NCBI RefSeq assembly: GCF_016587375.1
Contig: NZ_BNJG01000001.1
Coordinates: 4,484,501-4,548,500 of the forward strand
From: Ktedonobacter robiniae
Lineage (GTDB): Bacteria; Chloroflexota; Ktedonobacteria; Ktedonobacterales; Ktedonobacteraceae
Direction: 5' to 3'
Length of the DNA: 64,000 nt
Made by a program: the position numbers and the translations under genes. The notes beneath the pieces were generated by a model, which ran no database searches, was not told where the DNA came from, and saw nothing but the letters and a program-made list of their open reading frames with translations. This document shows positions 44,419-54,152 of this stretch, piece after piece (position 1 is the stretch's first letter; each line of letters opens with the position of its first letter).

Positions 44419-44447
44419 AAGAGGGCTGAATATGTATCGGCCCTCTT
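44419..44447 (+). terminator. Rho-independent terminator of the RiPP cluster
   Basis: AAGAGGGC (44419-44426) pairs with GCCCTCTT (44440-44447), followed by CGTTTGTGTTTTT. It lies 25 bp after the YcaO gene. Confidence 0.85.
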
Positions 44448-44537
44448 CGTTTGTGTTTTTGGTGAGTGATGCTTCTTTGTTATATGCTAGATGTAAGATT
44501 TGCGGTACTCTAGCTACCTGCTAAGGAGTTTGCATAC

Positions 44538-46556
44538 ATGACACACTTGCTGGTCGGGGTTGATACGGGGGGGACATTTACCGACATTGTGCTCTTGCGT
44601 GATGGCGGCTTCAAAGTTCATAAAGTGCTTTCGACGCCCGAGGATCCCTCGCGAGCCATTCTTCAGGGATTGCGCGAACTGGGTATTCTAGAGGATATCG
44701 AGGTCCTGGTGCATGGGTCGACTGTGGCGACAAATGCCGTTCTAGAGCAGAAGGGTGTACCCACAGGCTTGATCACGACAGCGGGTTTCCGTGATGTCCT
44801 GGAGATCGGCCGGCAAACGCGTCCTAAGCTGTATAGCCTGCGCTCGCAAAAGATCCCTCCCCTGATGCCTCGTGAACGACGCATAGAAGTCAAAGAACGC
44901 TTAAATGAGCGAGGGGAGGTGCTTATCGCGCTGGATGAAGCCTCGTTGGAGCGCGCGCTTGACGCCTTACAATCTGCTGGCGTGGAGGCTGTGGCGATCT
45001 CTCTCCTCTTTAGCTTCGCCAATCCTGAGCATGAGCGGCGTGTGGCGGCGCGGGCGCGTGAGGCAGGATTCTATGTGTCAGCCTCCTCAAGCGTTTTGCC
45101 CGAGTTTCGCGAATATGAGCGCACGAGTACCACCGTTTTGAACGCCTATATCGGCCCCTTGATCACGCGCTATCTGGAGCGCCTGGAGCAGGAACTGCCC
45201 TCGCATACCACATTGCGCATTATGCAATCTAATGGTGGCTCGATTTCAAGCGCGATGGCGCGGAGCGAAGCAGCCAGAACCCTGCTTTCGGGACCCGCCG
45301 CTGGCGTCGTTGGGGCCGCCTTTGTGGCGCAGGCCTCGGGATTCACGCAAACTATTTCCTTCGATATTGGCGGGACCTCGACCGACGTGGCCCTGATCAA
45401 TGGGATCGCGACCGAGACGACCAATGGCATGATTGGAGGCTATCCGACCCGTCTGCCGATGATCGATATTCACACTGTGGGTGCGGGCGGCGGCAGCATT
45501 GGCTGGTTTGATACGGGTGGGGCGTTGCGTGTAGGCCCAATCTCAGCGGGGGCGAATCCCGGGCCTGCCGCCTATGGGCGCGGAGGAAGTGCCGCCACGG
45601 TCACTGATGCTCATGTCGTGCTTGGGCGCTTGATACCCGAGGCCTTTCTCGGAGGAACAATGAAATTGGATGCACAGGCTGCTCAGCAGGCAATGCAGGT
45701 CACTGCGGAGCGGCTGGGGGGATCAGTTGAAGAGGCTGCTCTGGGTATCATCCGTGTTGTGAACGCCAATATGGAGGCGGCCATACGTGTTATTTCAGTG
45801 GAGCGTGGGTGTGATCCACGCGATTTTGTCCTGGTGGCCTTTGGTGGCGCGGGACCACTCCATGCCTGTGAACTGGCGGACGCCCTGCGTATTCCGCGTG
45901 TGCTGATTCCTACTGTCCCCGGCGTGCTCTCGGCGCTTGGAACCCTGGTTGCGGATACATTAAAGGACTATGTACGCACAATCATGCTTCCCGCTGAAGA
46001 GGCTCAGGAAGTTGCGACCACGGTCCTGGGTGAGTTGGAGCAACAGGGACGCGAGGATTTAGCGCATGAGGGTATCGCCCCTGAAGATATACGAATCGAG
46101 CGCTACCTGGACCTGCGTTATGTTGGGCAGGCCTATGAACTGCTCATCCCCTATGGGTATGATGTGGTGCAGGCAGTGCTGGACTTCCATCGCATGCACG
46201 AGCAGCGCTTTGGGTATAGCGATAGTCATGAGCGAGTGCAGGTTGTAAACGTACGCCTCAAGGCGCGTGGGGTAGGTGATAAGCCCGCCTATGAGCGCAG
46301 AGAGGCTGAGGAGCAGGTGGATGTGCGTCCGTTTGCCCGGCGCAAGGCTCTTTTCACGGGCGCGATGGGCGAGGCGCTCGCGTACGAGGTGCCGGTATAC
46401 GAGCGCGCTTCACTGCCGGTGGGAGGCGTGTTGCAAGGTCCGGCGATTATTGTGCAATATGATACAACCACCGTGCTACCACCTAACTGGCGCGGCTCTG
46501 TTGATGCCGTCAACAACCTGGTGTTTGAGCACGTAGAGGAGGGTGAATCCGCATGA
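44538..46556 (+). CDS. hyuA: Hydantoinase/oxoprolinase subunit A
   Basis: 672 residues of the HyuA family. The N-terminal ATP-grasping start is GVDTGGTFTDIVLL, followed by HGSTVATNAVLEQKG, RRIEVKERL and the actin-like phosphate loop SFDIGGTSTDVALI. The body has HTVGAGGGSIGWFDTGGALRVGP. With subunit B it opens five-membered cyclic amides (hydantoins, 5-oxoproline) or carboxylates acetone-like ketones using ATP; the exact substrate is not evident. The stop overlaps the hyuB start by 4 bp (ATGA), so the subunits are coupled. The G7 run in the motif DTGGTF is intact here. Confidence 0.93.
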   Translation: MTHLLVGVDTGGTFTDIVLLRDGGFKVHKVLSTPEDPSRAILQGLRELGILEDIEVLVHGSTVATNAVLEQKGVPTGLITTAGFRDVLEIGRQTRPKLYSLRSQKIPPLMPRERRIEVKERLNERGEVLIALDEASLERALDALQSAGVEAVAISLLFSFANPEHERRVAARAREAGFYVSASSSVLPEFREYERTSTTVLNAYIGPLITRYLERLEQELPSHTTLRIMQSNGGSISSAMARSEAARTLLSGPAAGVVGAAFVAQASGFTQTISFDIGGTSTDVALINGIATETTNGMIGGYPTRLPMIDIHTVGAGGGSIGWFDTGGALRVGPISAGANPGPAAYGRGGSAATVTDAHVVLGRLIPEAFLGGTMKLDAQAAQQAMQVTAERLGGSVEEAALGIIRVVNANMEAAIRVISVERGCDPRDFVLVAFGGAGPLHACELADALRIPRVLIPTVPGVLSALGTLVADTLKDYVRTIMLPAEEAQEVATTVLGELEQQGREDLAHEGIAPEDIRIERYLDLRYVGQAYELLIPYGYDVVQAVLDFHRMHEQRFGYSDSHERVQVVNVRLKARGVGDKPAYERREAEEQVDVRPFARRKALFTGAMGEALAYEVPVYERASLPVGGVLQGPAIIVQYDTTTVLPPNWRGSVDAVNNLVFEHVEEGESA

Positions 46557-48214
46557 TTGAGTCACGCAAGGTAACACCCATCAGCCTGGAGATCTTTCGC
46601 AGCGCTCTGACCGCCATCGCGGAGGAGATGGGAACCGTCTTGATGCTTAGCAGTTATTCACCCAATATCAAGGAGCGGCGCGACTTCTCCTGCGCGCTTT
46701 TCGATGTGCAGGGGCGTTTGATCGCCCAGGCGGCTCACATTCCCGTGCATCTTGGGGCCATGCCCGACTCGGTTGCGACTGCGCTCACGACCTTCGACCA
46801 TTTCGCCCCAGGCGACATTATTGCGCTCAACGATCCCTTCCTGGGTGGTTCCCACCTGCCCGATATTACCCTGATCACACCCATTTATGCCGAAATTCAG
46901 AACGCGCCATGTTTAATTGGCTTCGCTGCCAACCGGGCGCATCACTCAGATGTAGGCGGCATCTCCGCAGGCTCCATGCCACTTGCTAGCGAGATCTACC
47001 AGGAGGGGATCATTATTCCTCCGGTCAAGTTGTGGGAGGCAGGGCAGCCCAATCAGCCTCTGCTCTCGTTGCTCTTGCGCAATGTGCGTACGCCTGCTGA
47101 GCGCAGAGGCGACCTGGCGGCTCAGGTGGCGGCCAATCGTACCGCCGTTCGCCGCATGGAGGAAATGGTTGCGCGTTGGAGTCTGCCCACGCTGCAAGCG
47201 CATATCGAGGAGCTAATCGCCTATGCCCGGCGCATTACCTGCGCGACCATCGCGAATATGCCCGATGGGACTTATCGCTTCGAGGATTATCTCGATGATG
47301 ACGGCATCGGCGAGGAGTCAGTGAAAATAGCGGTGAGCGTGACCGTTAGCGGCGAAGCTATGACGGTCGATTTCTCAGAAAGTAGCTCGCAGGTGCGTGG
47401 GAATATCAATACCGTGGCGGCGGTGGCGAAGTCGGCGGCCTACTATACCGTGCGCTGCCTGATGCCCGAAGATGCTCCCATGAATCACGGGACATTTGCC
47501 CCAGTGACGGTTATCGCGCCCGCTGGAACGGTGGTCAATGCACGTCCTCCGGCTGGGGTGGCCCAGGGAAACGTTGAGACCTCGCAACGTATTACCGATA
47601 CCATCTTTGGTGCGCTGGCCCAGGCGCTACCGGAGGCTATCCCTGCCGCCGGGCAGGGTACAATGAACAATATTACCGCTGGAGGGATTGATCCACGAAC
47701 AGGCCAGCCCTTTGCCTACTATGAGACGATGGGCGGAGGTATGGGGGCACATCCTGATCAGGATGGTCTCTCGGGCGCGCATGTGCACATGAGCAACACG
47801 CTCAATACGCCGGTCGAGGCCTTTGAATACGCCTATCCCATGCGTATCAGTCGCTATGAGCTGCGCGCAGGCTCGGGTGGCCAGGGTAAGCATCATGGTG
47901 GTGATGGCCTTGTGCGTGAGATTACCTTTGAGGTACCCACCGATGTCACGCTACTCACTGAGCGGCGGCGCTTCGCCCCCTATGGCCTGCAAGGTGGAGA
48001 GCCGGGTCAGCGTGGCGAGAATCGCCTTGTTCACGAGGGGCAGGAGAAGCTTTTGCCGGGGAAGGTCCATTTCCGTGCGTCCCCAGGAGATCGCCTGGCC
48101 ATTGCCTCCCCAGGTGGTGGGGGTTGGGGAAAAGCTAGCCCCGGAGGAGAGGAACGCGAGATCCAGGTGGGCGATGCCGTACTCTGGCCTGCGAAGATCG
48201 ATCACTCCGCCTGA
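46553..48214 (+). CDS. hyuB: Hydantoinase/oxoprolinase subunit B
   Basis: 553 residues of the HyuB family. Family signatures are SLEIFRSALTAIAEEMGTVL, SPNIKERRDFSCALFD, HIPVHLGAMPDSV, GDIIALNDPFLGGSHLPDITLI and FAANRAHHSDVGGISAGSMP, and the C-terminal GSGGQGKHHGGDGLVREI. It pairs with HyuA in a heteromeric amidohydrolase. The order and 4-bp overlap are as in other genomes. Confidence 0.93.
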   Translation: MIESRKVTPISLEIFRSALTAIAEEMGTVLMLSSYSPNIKERRDFSCALFDVQGRLIAQAAHIPVHLGAMPDSVATALTTFDHFAPGDIIALNDPFLGGSHLPDITLITPIYAEIQNAPCLIGFAANRAHHSDVGGISAGSMPLASEIYQEGIIIPPVKLWEAGQPNQPLLSLLLRNVRTPAERRGDLAAQVAANRTAVRRMEEMVARWSLPTLQAHIEELIAYARRITCATIANMPDGTYRFEDYLDDDGIGEESVKIAVSVTVSGEAMTVDFSESSSQVRGNINTVAAVAKSAAYYTVRCLMPEDAPMNHGTFAPVTVIAPAGTVVNARPPAGVAQGNVETSQRITDTIFGALAQALPEAIPAAGQGTMNNITAGGIDPRTGQPFAYYETMGGGMGAHPDQDGLSGAHVHMSNTLNTPVEAFEYAYPMRISRYELRAGSGGQGKHHGGDGLVREITFEVPTDVTLLTERRRFAPYGLQGGEPGQRGENRLVHEGQEKLLPGKVHFRASPGDRLAIASPGGGGWGKASPGGEEREIQVGDAVLWPAKIDHSA

Positions 48215-48332
48215 ACTGAGGAAGGTTCCCTGGAGGCTATCGTGATCGAAGTTTCTACAGAGGAATAACGTATAATAGGGCAAGACTGGTATATAAGAGC
48301 GTATAGTAGGCAGGAAGCGAGGAGACTTCACG

Positions 48333-49127
48333 ATGAGGTTTGGTATCTGTGCATCCATGCGCGAGGTTGCCGCACTCAAAACGATTCCCTTTGATTATCT
48401 TGAGGAGAGTGTGCAGCGTTTTCTAGTGCCAGAGGCGCCCAGAGAAGTTTTTCTGGAGCAGCTACAGTTTGCACGCACTTTGCCCGTTCCTGTTGAGACA
48501 GCTAATGTTTTCCTGCCCGGAGACCTGGCGTTGATCGCTACTCCCGCGCGACCTGTAGATCGCTCACGCATTGAGCGCTATGTGCAAACAGCCCTCCAAC
48601 GAGCGGCGGAGGCCGGTATTCGTTTGATTGTCTTTGGCAGTGGCGGGGCGCGTGCCTGTCCAGAAGGTTATGCGCATAATGAGGCCCTGTCACAGCTTGG
48701 AGTGTACCTGGAGCGCTGGAATATCTGGGCTAGCAGGTATGGGGTCGAGCTTGTGCTGGAACCTCTGCGCTATGAGGAGAGCAATATCTTCAATACGGTC
48801 AGTGAAACGGGGGCCTTTGTCGCAAGTCTGAACGCATCGCATGTGCGCTTGCTGGCAGATACGTATCATATGGCCTGTAATGATGAGGCTCCTGAGACCC
48901 TTATCCCGGTTGCGCGGAATCTTGCACACGTGCATGTGGCAGAACATACGGGACGCTCGGCCCCGGGGCGCCATGGCGAGGACCTGCGTCCCTATTTTCG
49001 GGTGCTTCACCAGGCTGGCTATGATCATCGTATCTCGATCGAGTGCAACTGGGATGATTTCGCGGTGCAGGTTGCTCCAGCCTTTGAGGCATTGCATGAG
49101 CAATGGGAGGGTAGTATACACCGCTAG
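48333..49127 (+). CDS. Sugar phosphate isomerase/epimerase-like TIM-barrel protein
   Basis: 264 residues of the xylose-isomerase-like (AP endonuclease 2) superfamily. The likely metal ligands are Glu in LVLEPLRYEESN, Asp/His in LLADTYHMACND, His in LAHVHVAEHTGR and Glu in ISIECNWDDF. The substrate is unknown. It starts 118 bp after hyuB on the same strand and may act in the same catabolic route, for example as a racemase or epimerase, but this is inference. A long hairpin terminator follows. Confidence 0.85.
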   Translation: MRFGICASMREVAALKTIPFDYLEESVQRFLVPEAPREVFLEQLQFARTLPVPVETANVFLPGDLALIATPARPVDRSRIERYVQTALQRAAEAGIRLIVFGSGGARACPEGYAHNEALSQLGVYLERWNIWASRYGVELVLEPLRYEESNIFNTVSETGAFVASLNASHVRLLADTYHMACNDEAPETLIPVARNLAHVHVAEHTGRSAPGRHGEDLRPYFRVLHQAGYDHRISIECNWDDFAVQVAPAFEALHEQWEGSIHR

Positions 49128-49137
49128 CGCAGCTTGA

Positions 49138-49185
49138 GGCCCAAAACGTCATGCGCTGCGTTAGCAGCGCATGACGTTTTGGGCC
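49138..49185 (+). terminator. Perfect 22-bp-arm hairpin terminator
   Basis: 49138-49159 (starting GGCCCAAAACGTCATGCG) pairs exactly with 49164-49185 around GTTA. It lies 10 bp after the isomerase-like gene. ACTTTTCT follows a few bases later. Confidence 0.82.
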
Positions 49186-49236
49186 CTGGAACTTTTCTGG
49201 CTCCGCTTCGTTGTATCTGCGAAGGAGGTGCATAGT

Positions 49237-49821
49237 ATGCGTCGTACATTTGTGTTCTTCTCTTTGTGTTTGCTTTGCGTGTTGCCATTAGGTATGGCTG
49301 CTTGCGGGAGTGGCACTCAGCCAGGTTTTGGTTCAAGCGCCACTCCAGGGGAGACTCCAACTCCCCCCGAAAAAACTGCTACTCCTGGTGCCCCAACGCC
49401 GGTGCCTTCGCAGAAGACGCCTGGCGCTTCCACCTCTGTGGAGGTTATTGTCAGTAAGACATCCTATGCGAGACAGGAGGCGATAACGATAACGATCTCC
49501 AATCGTTCTGCGCAAAGCATCTTTGCCGCGATCAATCCCTCCAGTTGCACGATTATCCAACTTGAGCGCCAGACCAGCGCGGGCTGGCAGGTCCAACGTC
49601 TCTGTGGTTCTTTCTCCGCAACAAGTATGGTTGCGATCACAGCCCAGTCGAGCAAGTTCATTGTGCTTAAACCCAGATTTCCAGGCATGCAGCCCGCAAC
49701 AACGCCGGGTATATGGACTGTGGGAACATATCGTGTCGTTCTGGCCTATCATCCAGCTCCAGATCCAGATACGATTGGTGGCGGAACGCAGGTTTATTCA
49801 CAGAACTTTGCAATCGCTTGA
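49237..49821 (+). CDS. Lipoprotein with Ig-like beta-sandwich
   Basis: 194 residues from ATG 49237, with AAGGAGGTG before it. The signal peptide ends in a lipobox (LPLGMAACGSG). A Pro/Thr-rich linker (TPGETPTPPEKTATPGAPTPVP) tethers a beta-rich domain (SVEVIVSKTSYARQEAITITISNRSAQSIFAA ... YRVVLAYHP) of the type found in bacterial intracellular-Ig or spore-associated proteins. Function is unknown. Two Cys in the domain (SSCTII and RLCGSF) could form a disulfide. Confidence 0.8.
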   Translation: MRRTFVFFSLCLLCVLPLGMAACGSGTQPGFGSSATPGETPTPPEKTATPGAPTPVPSQKTPGASTSVEVIVSKTSYARQEAITITISNRSAQSIFAAINPSSCTIIQLERQTSAGWQVQRLCGSFSATSMVAITAQSSKFIVLKPRFPGMQPATTPGIWTVGTYRVVLAYHPAPDPDTIGGGTQVYSQNFAIA

Positions 49822-50241
49822 AAACATGTTCTTGCATATATATTGACATTGTTCAAACTTAACGGTATGCTTATAAACATGTAAGCAACAAAAGCATTTC
49901 TGCCATTTTTGCTATTATTGATGTGCTTACATGGCATTTCCCTGCTCCCTTCACACTGCATAGGATGCAGTTCATCACACACGGCTCTGGGGAGGGCCTG
50001 GTTCCCTTCTACTATACGTACAACTTAACAAAAGCATATACGGACATGCACATGATTTTTGAGACAGCTATGTGCCAGGACCGTGTATGCCTGGAGAGTG
50101 CATGGGGTAGTAGGGTATGGCCCGCGATGTATCCAGTTGATAAGACTGTGTTCTTATCGTGCTGAGATACTTGACTGATTTCTGATTAAATAATCTGTGC
50201 TATCAGTCGTGTCCTCGCAAAAGCAAGGAGGTTTTTCGCGT
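49822..50241. other. Intergenic region, no gene seen
   Basis: 420 bp. An 80-codon frame at 49923-50165 lacks a ribosome site and looks random. It should hold the promoter of the secreted propeller gene. No strong hairpin was seen. Confidence 0.5.
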
Positions 50242-53013
50242 ATGTCTCGCTCCCACGTATGGCGGCGCTATGTCATCGCGAGCATTTGTGCCGCACTTAT
50301 GCTTTTTAGCACAACTGCCGCATATGCCAGGCCAGTGCAGCCACATTACAATCACTTCCTCTATAACAATCCCGATGGAGATGCCCTGTATGAGGACGGT
50401 CCTGAGGGGCAAGCGGAGGCGGCGGCACAACAGTATGATGATCGTGCCTATCCACGAACGTACATCGATTATACGCGTGTCAACACTGCCTATAATGCCC
50501 ATCTTGCTGTTACCCAGCAGGCGATGCCAGCCAACATCAAGTCAAACAGTAACGGTGACTGGCAGCTTGTGGGTCCTAGCACTCCCCAGGTTGCACCTCA
50601 GGCTACCTACACCGGGCGTGCTACCGTTACATCTGGCCGCATGAATGTTATTTTAGTGGCCAACGACTGTAATGCTACGCTCTGTCGTGTCTGGGTTGGC
50701 GCGGCTGGTGGCGGCATCTGGTCGACTGAGAATGGTCTGGCTGCGAAACCCAATTGGACCTATTCTTCGGATGGCCTCTCCTCCAACGCGATTGGATCGA
50801 TTGTGCTTGATCCCAATGATCACTCGGGACGGACGCTGTATGCTGGCACGGGCGAGCAGAACGGCTCAAGCGACTCCGAGGCAGGCGTTGGTCTCTTCAA
50901 GTCAACCGATTATGGCAAGCATTGGAAACTGGTTGAGGGCAGCGTCCCGGCAGCCAAGGATCGCGCAATTAGCTCGGTCGCCGTTGATCCCACGAACGCC
51001 AAACATATCTACATTGGTACGGCGGTTGCGCGCCACGGCTCGTCCGCGGTCAATGGTGGACGTTTTACGCCTCCCCACGCGCCAGTCGTTGGCCTGTACG
51101 AGTCGCTCGATGGCGGTAAGACCTTTAAACTGGTCTTTAGCAAAGAGAGCGATACCGTCGATCCTTCTTCTCCAAATGGCAATGACTTCTTCCGTGGTGG
51201 TGTAAGCAAAGTGCTCTTCTATCACCAGGGTGCAACGACGCAGGTCTACTTCTCCGTCTTTGATTATGGCGTGTATCGTAGTAATAACGGCTCGTTTGAG
51301 CAGGTCTTTGCCTCCGCTGGTCAGGGCACAGTTGCCAATAGCTCACTCTCGCGTACCGAGTTCGCGCTGGCCCCCAATGGAAATAAACTGCGCATCTATG
51401 TTGGCGATAGCGGCAGCTCTGCTGCACAGCTATACCGCGTCGATGATGCGAATGTGCCAGCCAGCACTTTGACGAATGGTACAGCCAATCCGGGCTGGCT
51501 TGATCTCTCAAGTCAGACTCCCGGCACTCCTGGCTACTCGTCGTACAACTATTGTGGTGGACAGTGTACCTATGACATGCCAGTAGAATCTCCTGCCGGA
51601 CATCCAGATACCGTCTGGATTGGCGGGCAGATGCAGTATGACGAGATCTTTACCACGACCCCGCCTTCCAATGGTCGCGCGGTTCAGCGCTCCACCAACG
51701 CTGGTGTTAGCTTTACCGATATGACCAATGATACCCAGAATCCTCCTCTGGGTATGCATCCCGACCAGCACGTCATCGCCTTCGCACCCAGCAATCCCGA
51801 TATTGCCTTCCTGGGTTCGGATGGTGGTATTGTACGTACAAGTGGGCAGTTCGCGGATACCTCCAGCGATTGCGCGAATCGCGGCATCTCGGGGACTGAT
51901 CTGACGGATTGTCAGGCATGGCTGAAGGCGATTCCAACGCGCATTTACAGTCTCAACGATGGTCTCTCAACCCTTCAGTTCCAGAGCTTGTCGGTCAACC
52001 CGAAGGATCCCAAGCATGACCTGATTGGTGGTACTCAGGATAACGGCACCTTTGCCAGCACGCCATCAAACCTCTCCGTCTGGACACAGACCGTGGGCGG
52101 CGATGGTGGCAACTCGGTTATTGACGCTGGCAACCCCACTATTCGTATGCACACCTACTATGGTCCAAATGGCGACGTCAACTTCCGTGGCAACGATCCC
52201 AATGGTTGGGACTACTGGGCGGACCCGCTCTTCGCGAGTGGAGAGGCGGCCTCGTTCTATGTGCCTCTGATTGGCGATCCCAAGGTGAGCCAGACGATGT
52301 TTGTCGGCCTGGAGCACGTGTGGCGCACGCAGGATAGTGGTGGTCCCCAGGCGTACATGGATCAGCACTGCAACGAGATCACAGGAGACTTCACGGTACA
52401 GTGTGGCGACTGGGTCCCCCTGGGTCCCAACCTGGTAGACTCCACCTTTGGCACAGATAAGGGCGGTAGCTATGTGGTAGCCCTTAAGCGTGCGCCGAGT
52501 GATACGGGGACGCTCTGGGCGGCGACACGCCGTGGCCGTCTCTTCATCTCGACCAACGCCAATGCTCCCGCCGCTAACGTGACCTATACACGTATCGATA
52601 CCTCGGCACAGCCCAATCGCTTTATCAGCGGTATCGCGGTTGATCCGAAGGATAAGTATCACGCCTACATCTCCTTCTCGGGGTATGACGCGTATACTCC
52701 CAATACGACAGGTCATGTGTTCGATGTCCATTACAATCCCGCGACGGGCAAAGCGTCGTGGAAGGATATCAGCGCTAACCTGGGCGATCAGCCTATCACG
52801 AACGTTGCCTATGACAGCGTGACCGGCAACCTTTATGTCGCGACCGACTTTGGTGTCGATGTCCTGCGCAAGGGTAGCTCGCACTGGCGCACCGCCGCTA
52901 AGGGTTTGCCGATGGTGGCTGTCTATAGCCTGACCATCTCCGAGTCCGGACGCGTGCTCTATGCGGCCACACATGGGCGCAGCGCCTGGCGGCTCAATCT
53001 CTCCAACGACTAA
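50242..53013 (+). CDS. Large secreted BNR/sortilin-like beta-propeller protein
   Basis: 923 residues from ATG 50242, with AGGAGG upstream. A signal peptide (VIASICAALMLFSTTAAYA-RP) directs export. The body has Asp-box/BNR repeats: LFKSTDYGKHWKLV, LYESLDGGKTFKLVF, RSTNAGVSFTDM and others, with recurrent IVLDPND/VAVDPTN strands, as in VPS10/sortilin-like and exo-glucanase-type propellers. These bind ligands or, in some families, act on glycans; no catalytic set can be named. Several Cys pairs (CNATLCRVW, YCGGQCTYD) suggest disulfides. Confidence 0.88.
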   Translation: MSRSHVWRRYVIASICAALMLFSTTAAYARPVQPHYNHFLYNNPDGDALYEDGPEGQAEAAAQQYDDRAYPRTYIDYTRVNTAYNAHLAVTQQAMPANIKSNSNGDWQLVGPSTPQVAPQATYTGRATVTSGRMNVILVANDCNATLCRVWVGAAGGGIWSTENGLAAKPNWTYSSDGLSSNAIGSIVLDPNDHSGRTLYAGTGEQNGSSDSEAGVGLFKSTDYGKHWKLVEGSVPAAKDRAISSVAVDPTNAKHIYIGTAVARHGSSAVNGGRFTPPHAPVVGLYESLDGGKTFKLVFSKESDTVDPSSPNGNDFFRGGVSKVLFYHQGATTQVYFSVFDYGVYRSNNGSFEQVFASAGQGTVANSSLSRTEFALAPNGNKLRIYVGDSGSSAAQLYRVDDANVPASTLTNGTANPGWLDLSSQTPGTPGYSSYNYCGGQCTYDMPVESPAGHPDTVWIGGQMQYDEIFTTTPPSNGRAVQRSTNAGVSFTDMTNDTQNPPLGMHPDQHVIAFAPSNPDIAFLGSDGGIVRTSGQFADTSSDCANRGISGTDLTDCQAWLKAIPTRIYSLNDGLSTLQFQSLSVNPKDPKHDLIGGTQDNGTFASTPSNLSVWTQTVGGDGGNSVIDAGNPTIRMHTYYGPNGDVNFRGNDPNGWDYWADPLFASGEAASFYVPLIGDPKVSQTMFVGLEHVWRTQDSGGPQAYMDQHCNEITGDFTVQCGDWVPLGPNLVDSTFGTDKGGSYVVALKRAPSDTGTLWAATRRGRLFISTNANAPAANVTYTRIDTSAQPNRFISGIAVDPKDKYHAYISFSGYDAYTPNTTGHVFDVHYNPATGKASWKDISANLGDQPITNVAYDSVTGNLYVATDFGVDVLRKGSSHWRTAAKGLPMVAVYSLTISESGRVLYAATHGRSAWRLNLSND

Positions 53014-53038
53014 GTGACTGCCCTGTCAGTCCGTACCA

Positions 53039-53078
53039 GGGACCCTGCGCTCAATTGAGCGCAGGGTCCCCTTTTTTT
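53039..53078 (+). terminator. Rho-independent terminator, perfect palindrome plus T7
   Basis: GGGACCCTGCGCTCAA and its exact complement (53039-53070) form a stem with almost no loop, then C and seven T. It lies 26 bp after the propeller gene. Confidence 0.92.
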
Positions 53079-53167
53079 ATGGCCTGGGCTTCCTATTGGT
53101 TGGCACTATGTTCTGTATATTGGCTGTTGTACCGCAGCTGGACATACTATACGCTTTCTGTAGGAGC

Positions 53168-53218
53168 ATATGATGGAGTGAGGAAAATGCCTGCGGCATT
53201 TTCCTCACTCCATCATAT
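53168..53218. repeat. Perfect 24-bp-arm hairpin upstream of the YczE gene
   Basis: 53168-53191 (starting ATATGATGGAGTGAGG) pairs exactly with 53195-53218 around TGC. It lies 66 bp before the YczE-like start and 90 bp after the previous terminator, so no visible gene needs it as terminator. It could be part of the YczE leader. Confidence 0.8.
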
Positions 53219-53283
53219 ATACTCAAACGAGCCACAAGGTGGCGAGAAGTCCTGAGTAGAATATATAGAAGAATGGATACTAC

Positions 53284-54000
53284 ATGCGGCATATCTTCTG
53301 GCGCTCTCTCTTTTCATGGAAGTATTTTTTGCGTTTGCTGGTGGTTATCGCTGGCTTATTCCTCTACGCGCTTGGCATCGTACTGACCTATCGCTCTGGT
53401 GTGGGACTAGACCCCTGGGATGTCTTTCACCAGGGTATTAGCCGGAATACTCCGCTCTCCTTTGGTATGGCCAATATCGTGGTTGGCGCGGCTTTGATTG
53501 TGTTGACGCTGGCGCTCAAGGTCTATCCCGGCGTAGGGACCATCTTGAATATGTTCCTTATCGGAACCTTTGTGGACCTGCTTTTGCGCTTCAATGTTAT
53601 TCCAGATATAGGACACCTGGCGCTGTTCTGGCGCTTGCTCTGCAATGCACTTGGCGTAGGCGTCATTGGCCTGGGAACGGCCTTCTACATTACACCCCGT
53701 CTGGGCACGGGACCTCGCGATGGCTTAATGATGCGCCTGCACACCCTCACCGGGCTGCGCGTGGCGATTGTGCGTACCTCTATCGAGGTGTGTGTGCTGG
53801 TGATAGGGTTCCTGCTGGGCGGCACCGTGGGTATTGGCACACTCATCTTTGCCCTGGGCATCGGACCCGCGGTTGAGGGAAGTTTTTACCTGCTAAAGAA
53901 GGTTATGGCGTGGATGCATCTGGTTTCCCATACCAGGCCCGTGGCGCAGGCCCATATGGATGCTGTCGGAGAAAACGCGACCCTCTCGGGCGAAAAATAG
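53284..54000 (+). CDS. yczE: YczE-family membrane protein
   Basis: 238 residues with five hydrophobic helices (about 15-38, 55-77, 82-103, 112-135 and 160-195). The signature GVGLDPWDVFHQGIS and TPRLGTGPRDGLMM match YczE/YitT-type integral membrane proteins. In Bacillus, YczE lies by the surfactin operon and is needed for its production, but its molecular role is unknown. It stands alone, before a DUF5671 gene on the same strand. Confidence 0.87.
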   Translation: MRHIFWRSLFSWKYFLRLLVVIAGLFLYALGIVLTYRSGVGLDPWDVFHQGISRNTPLSFGMANIVVGAALIVLTLALKVYPGVGTILNMFLIGTFVDLLLRFNVIPDIGHLALFWRLLCNALGVGVIGLGTAFYITPRLGTGPRDGLMMRLHTLTGLRVAIVRTSIEVCVLVIGFLLGGTVGIGTLIFALGIGPAVEGSFYLLKKVMAWMHLVSHTRPVAQAHMDAVGENATLSGEK

Positions 54001-54152
54001 GGCATTTGACCCATCCCTCTTGTTCTGCCAGGCTGTATGCTAAGAGGCGTAGAGTGGTAAGTATTGATAAGGAGAGGCCATAGGTTAATGCATCTAACTA
54101 TTAATCTAGATATGGCCGCGTTTGCAATAACCTTTGGACAGGAGGGCTCGTA

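Noticed and set aside
49923..50165. An 80-codon plus-strand frame between a lipoprotein and the propeller gene.
   Set aside because: No ribosome site, random-looking composition and no recognisable motif.
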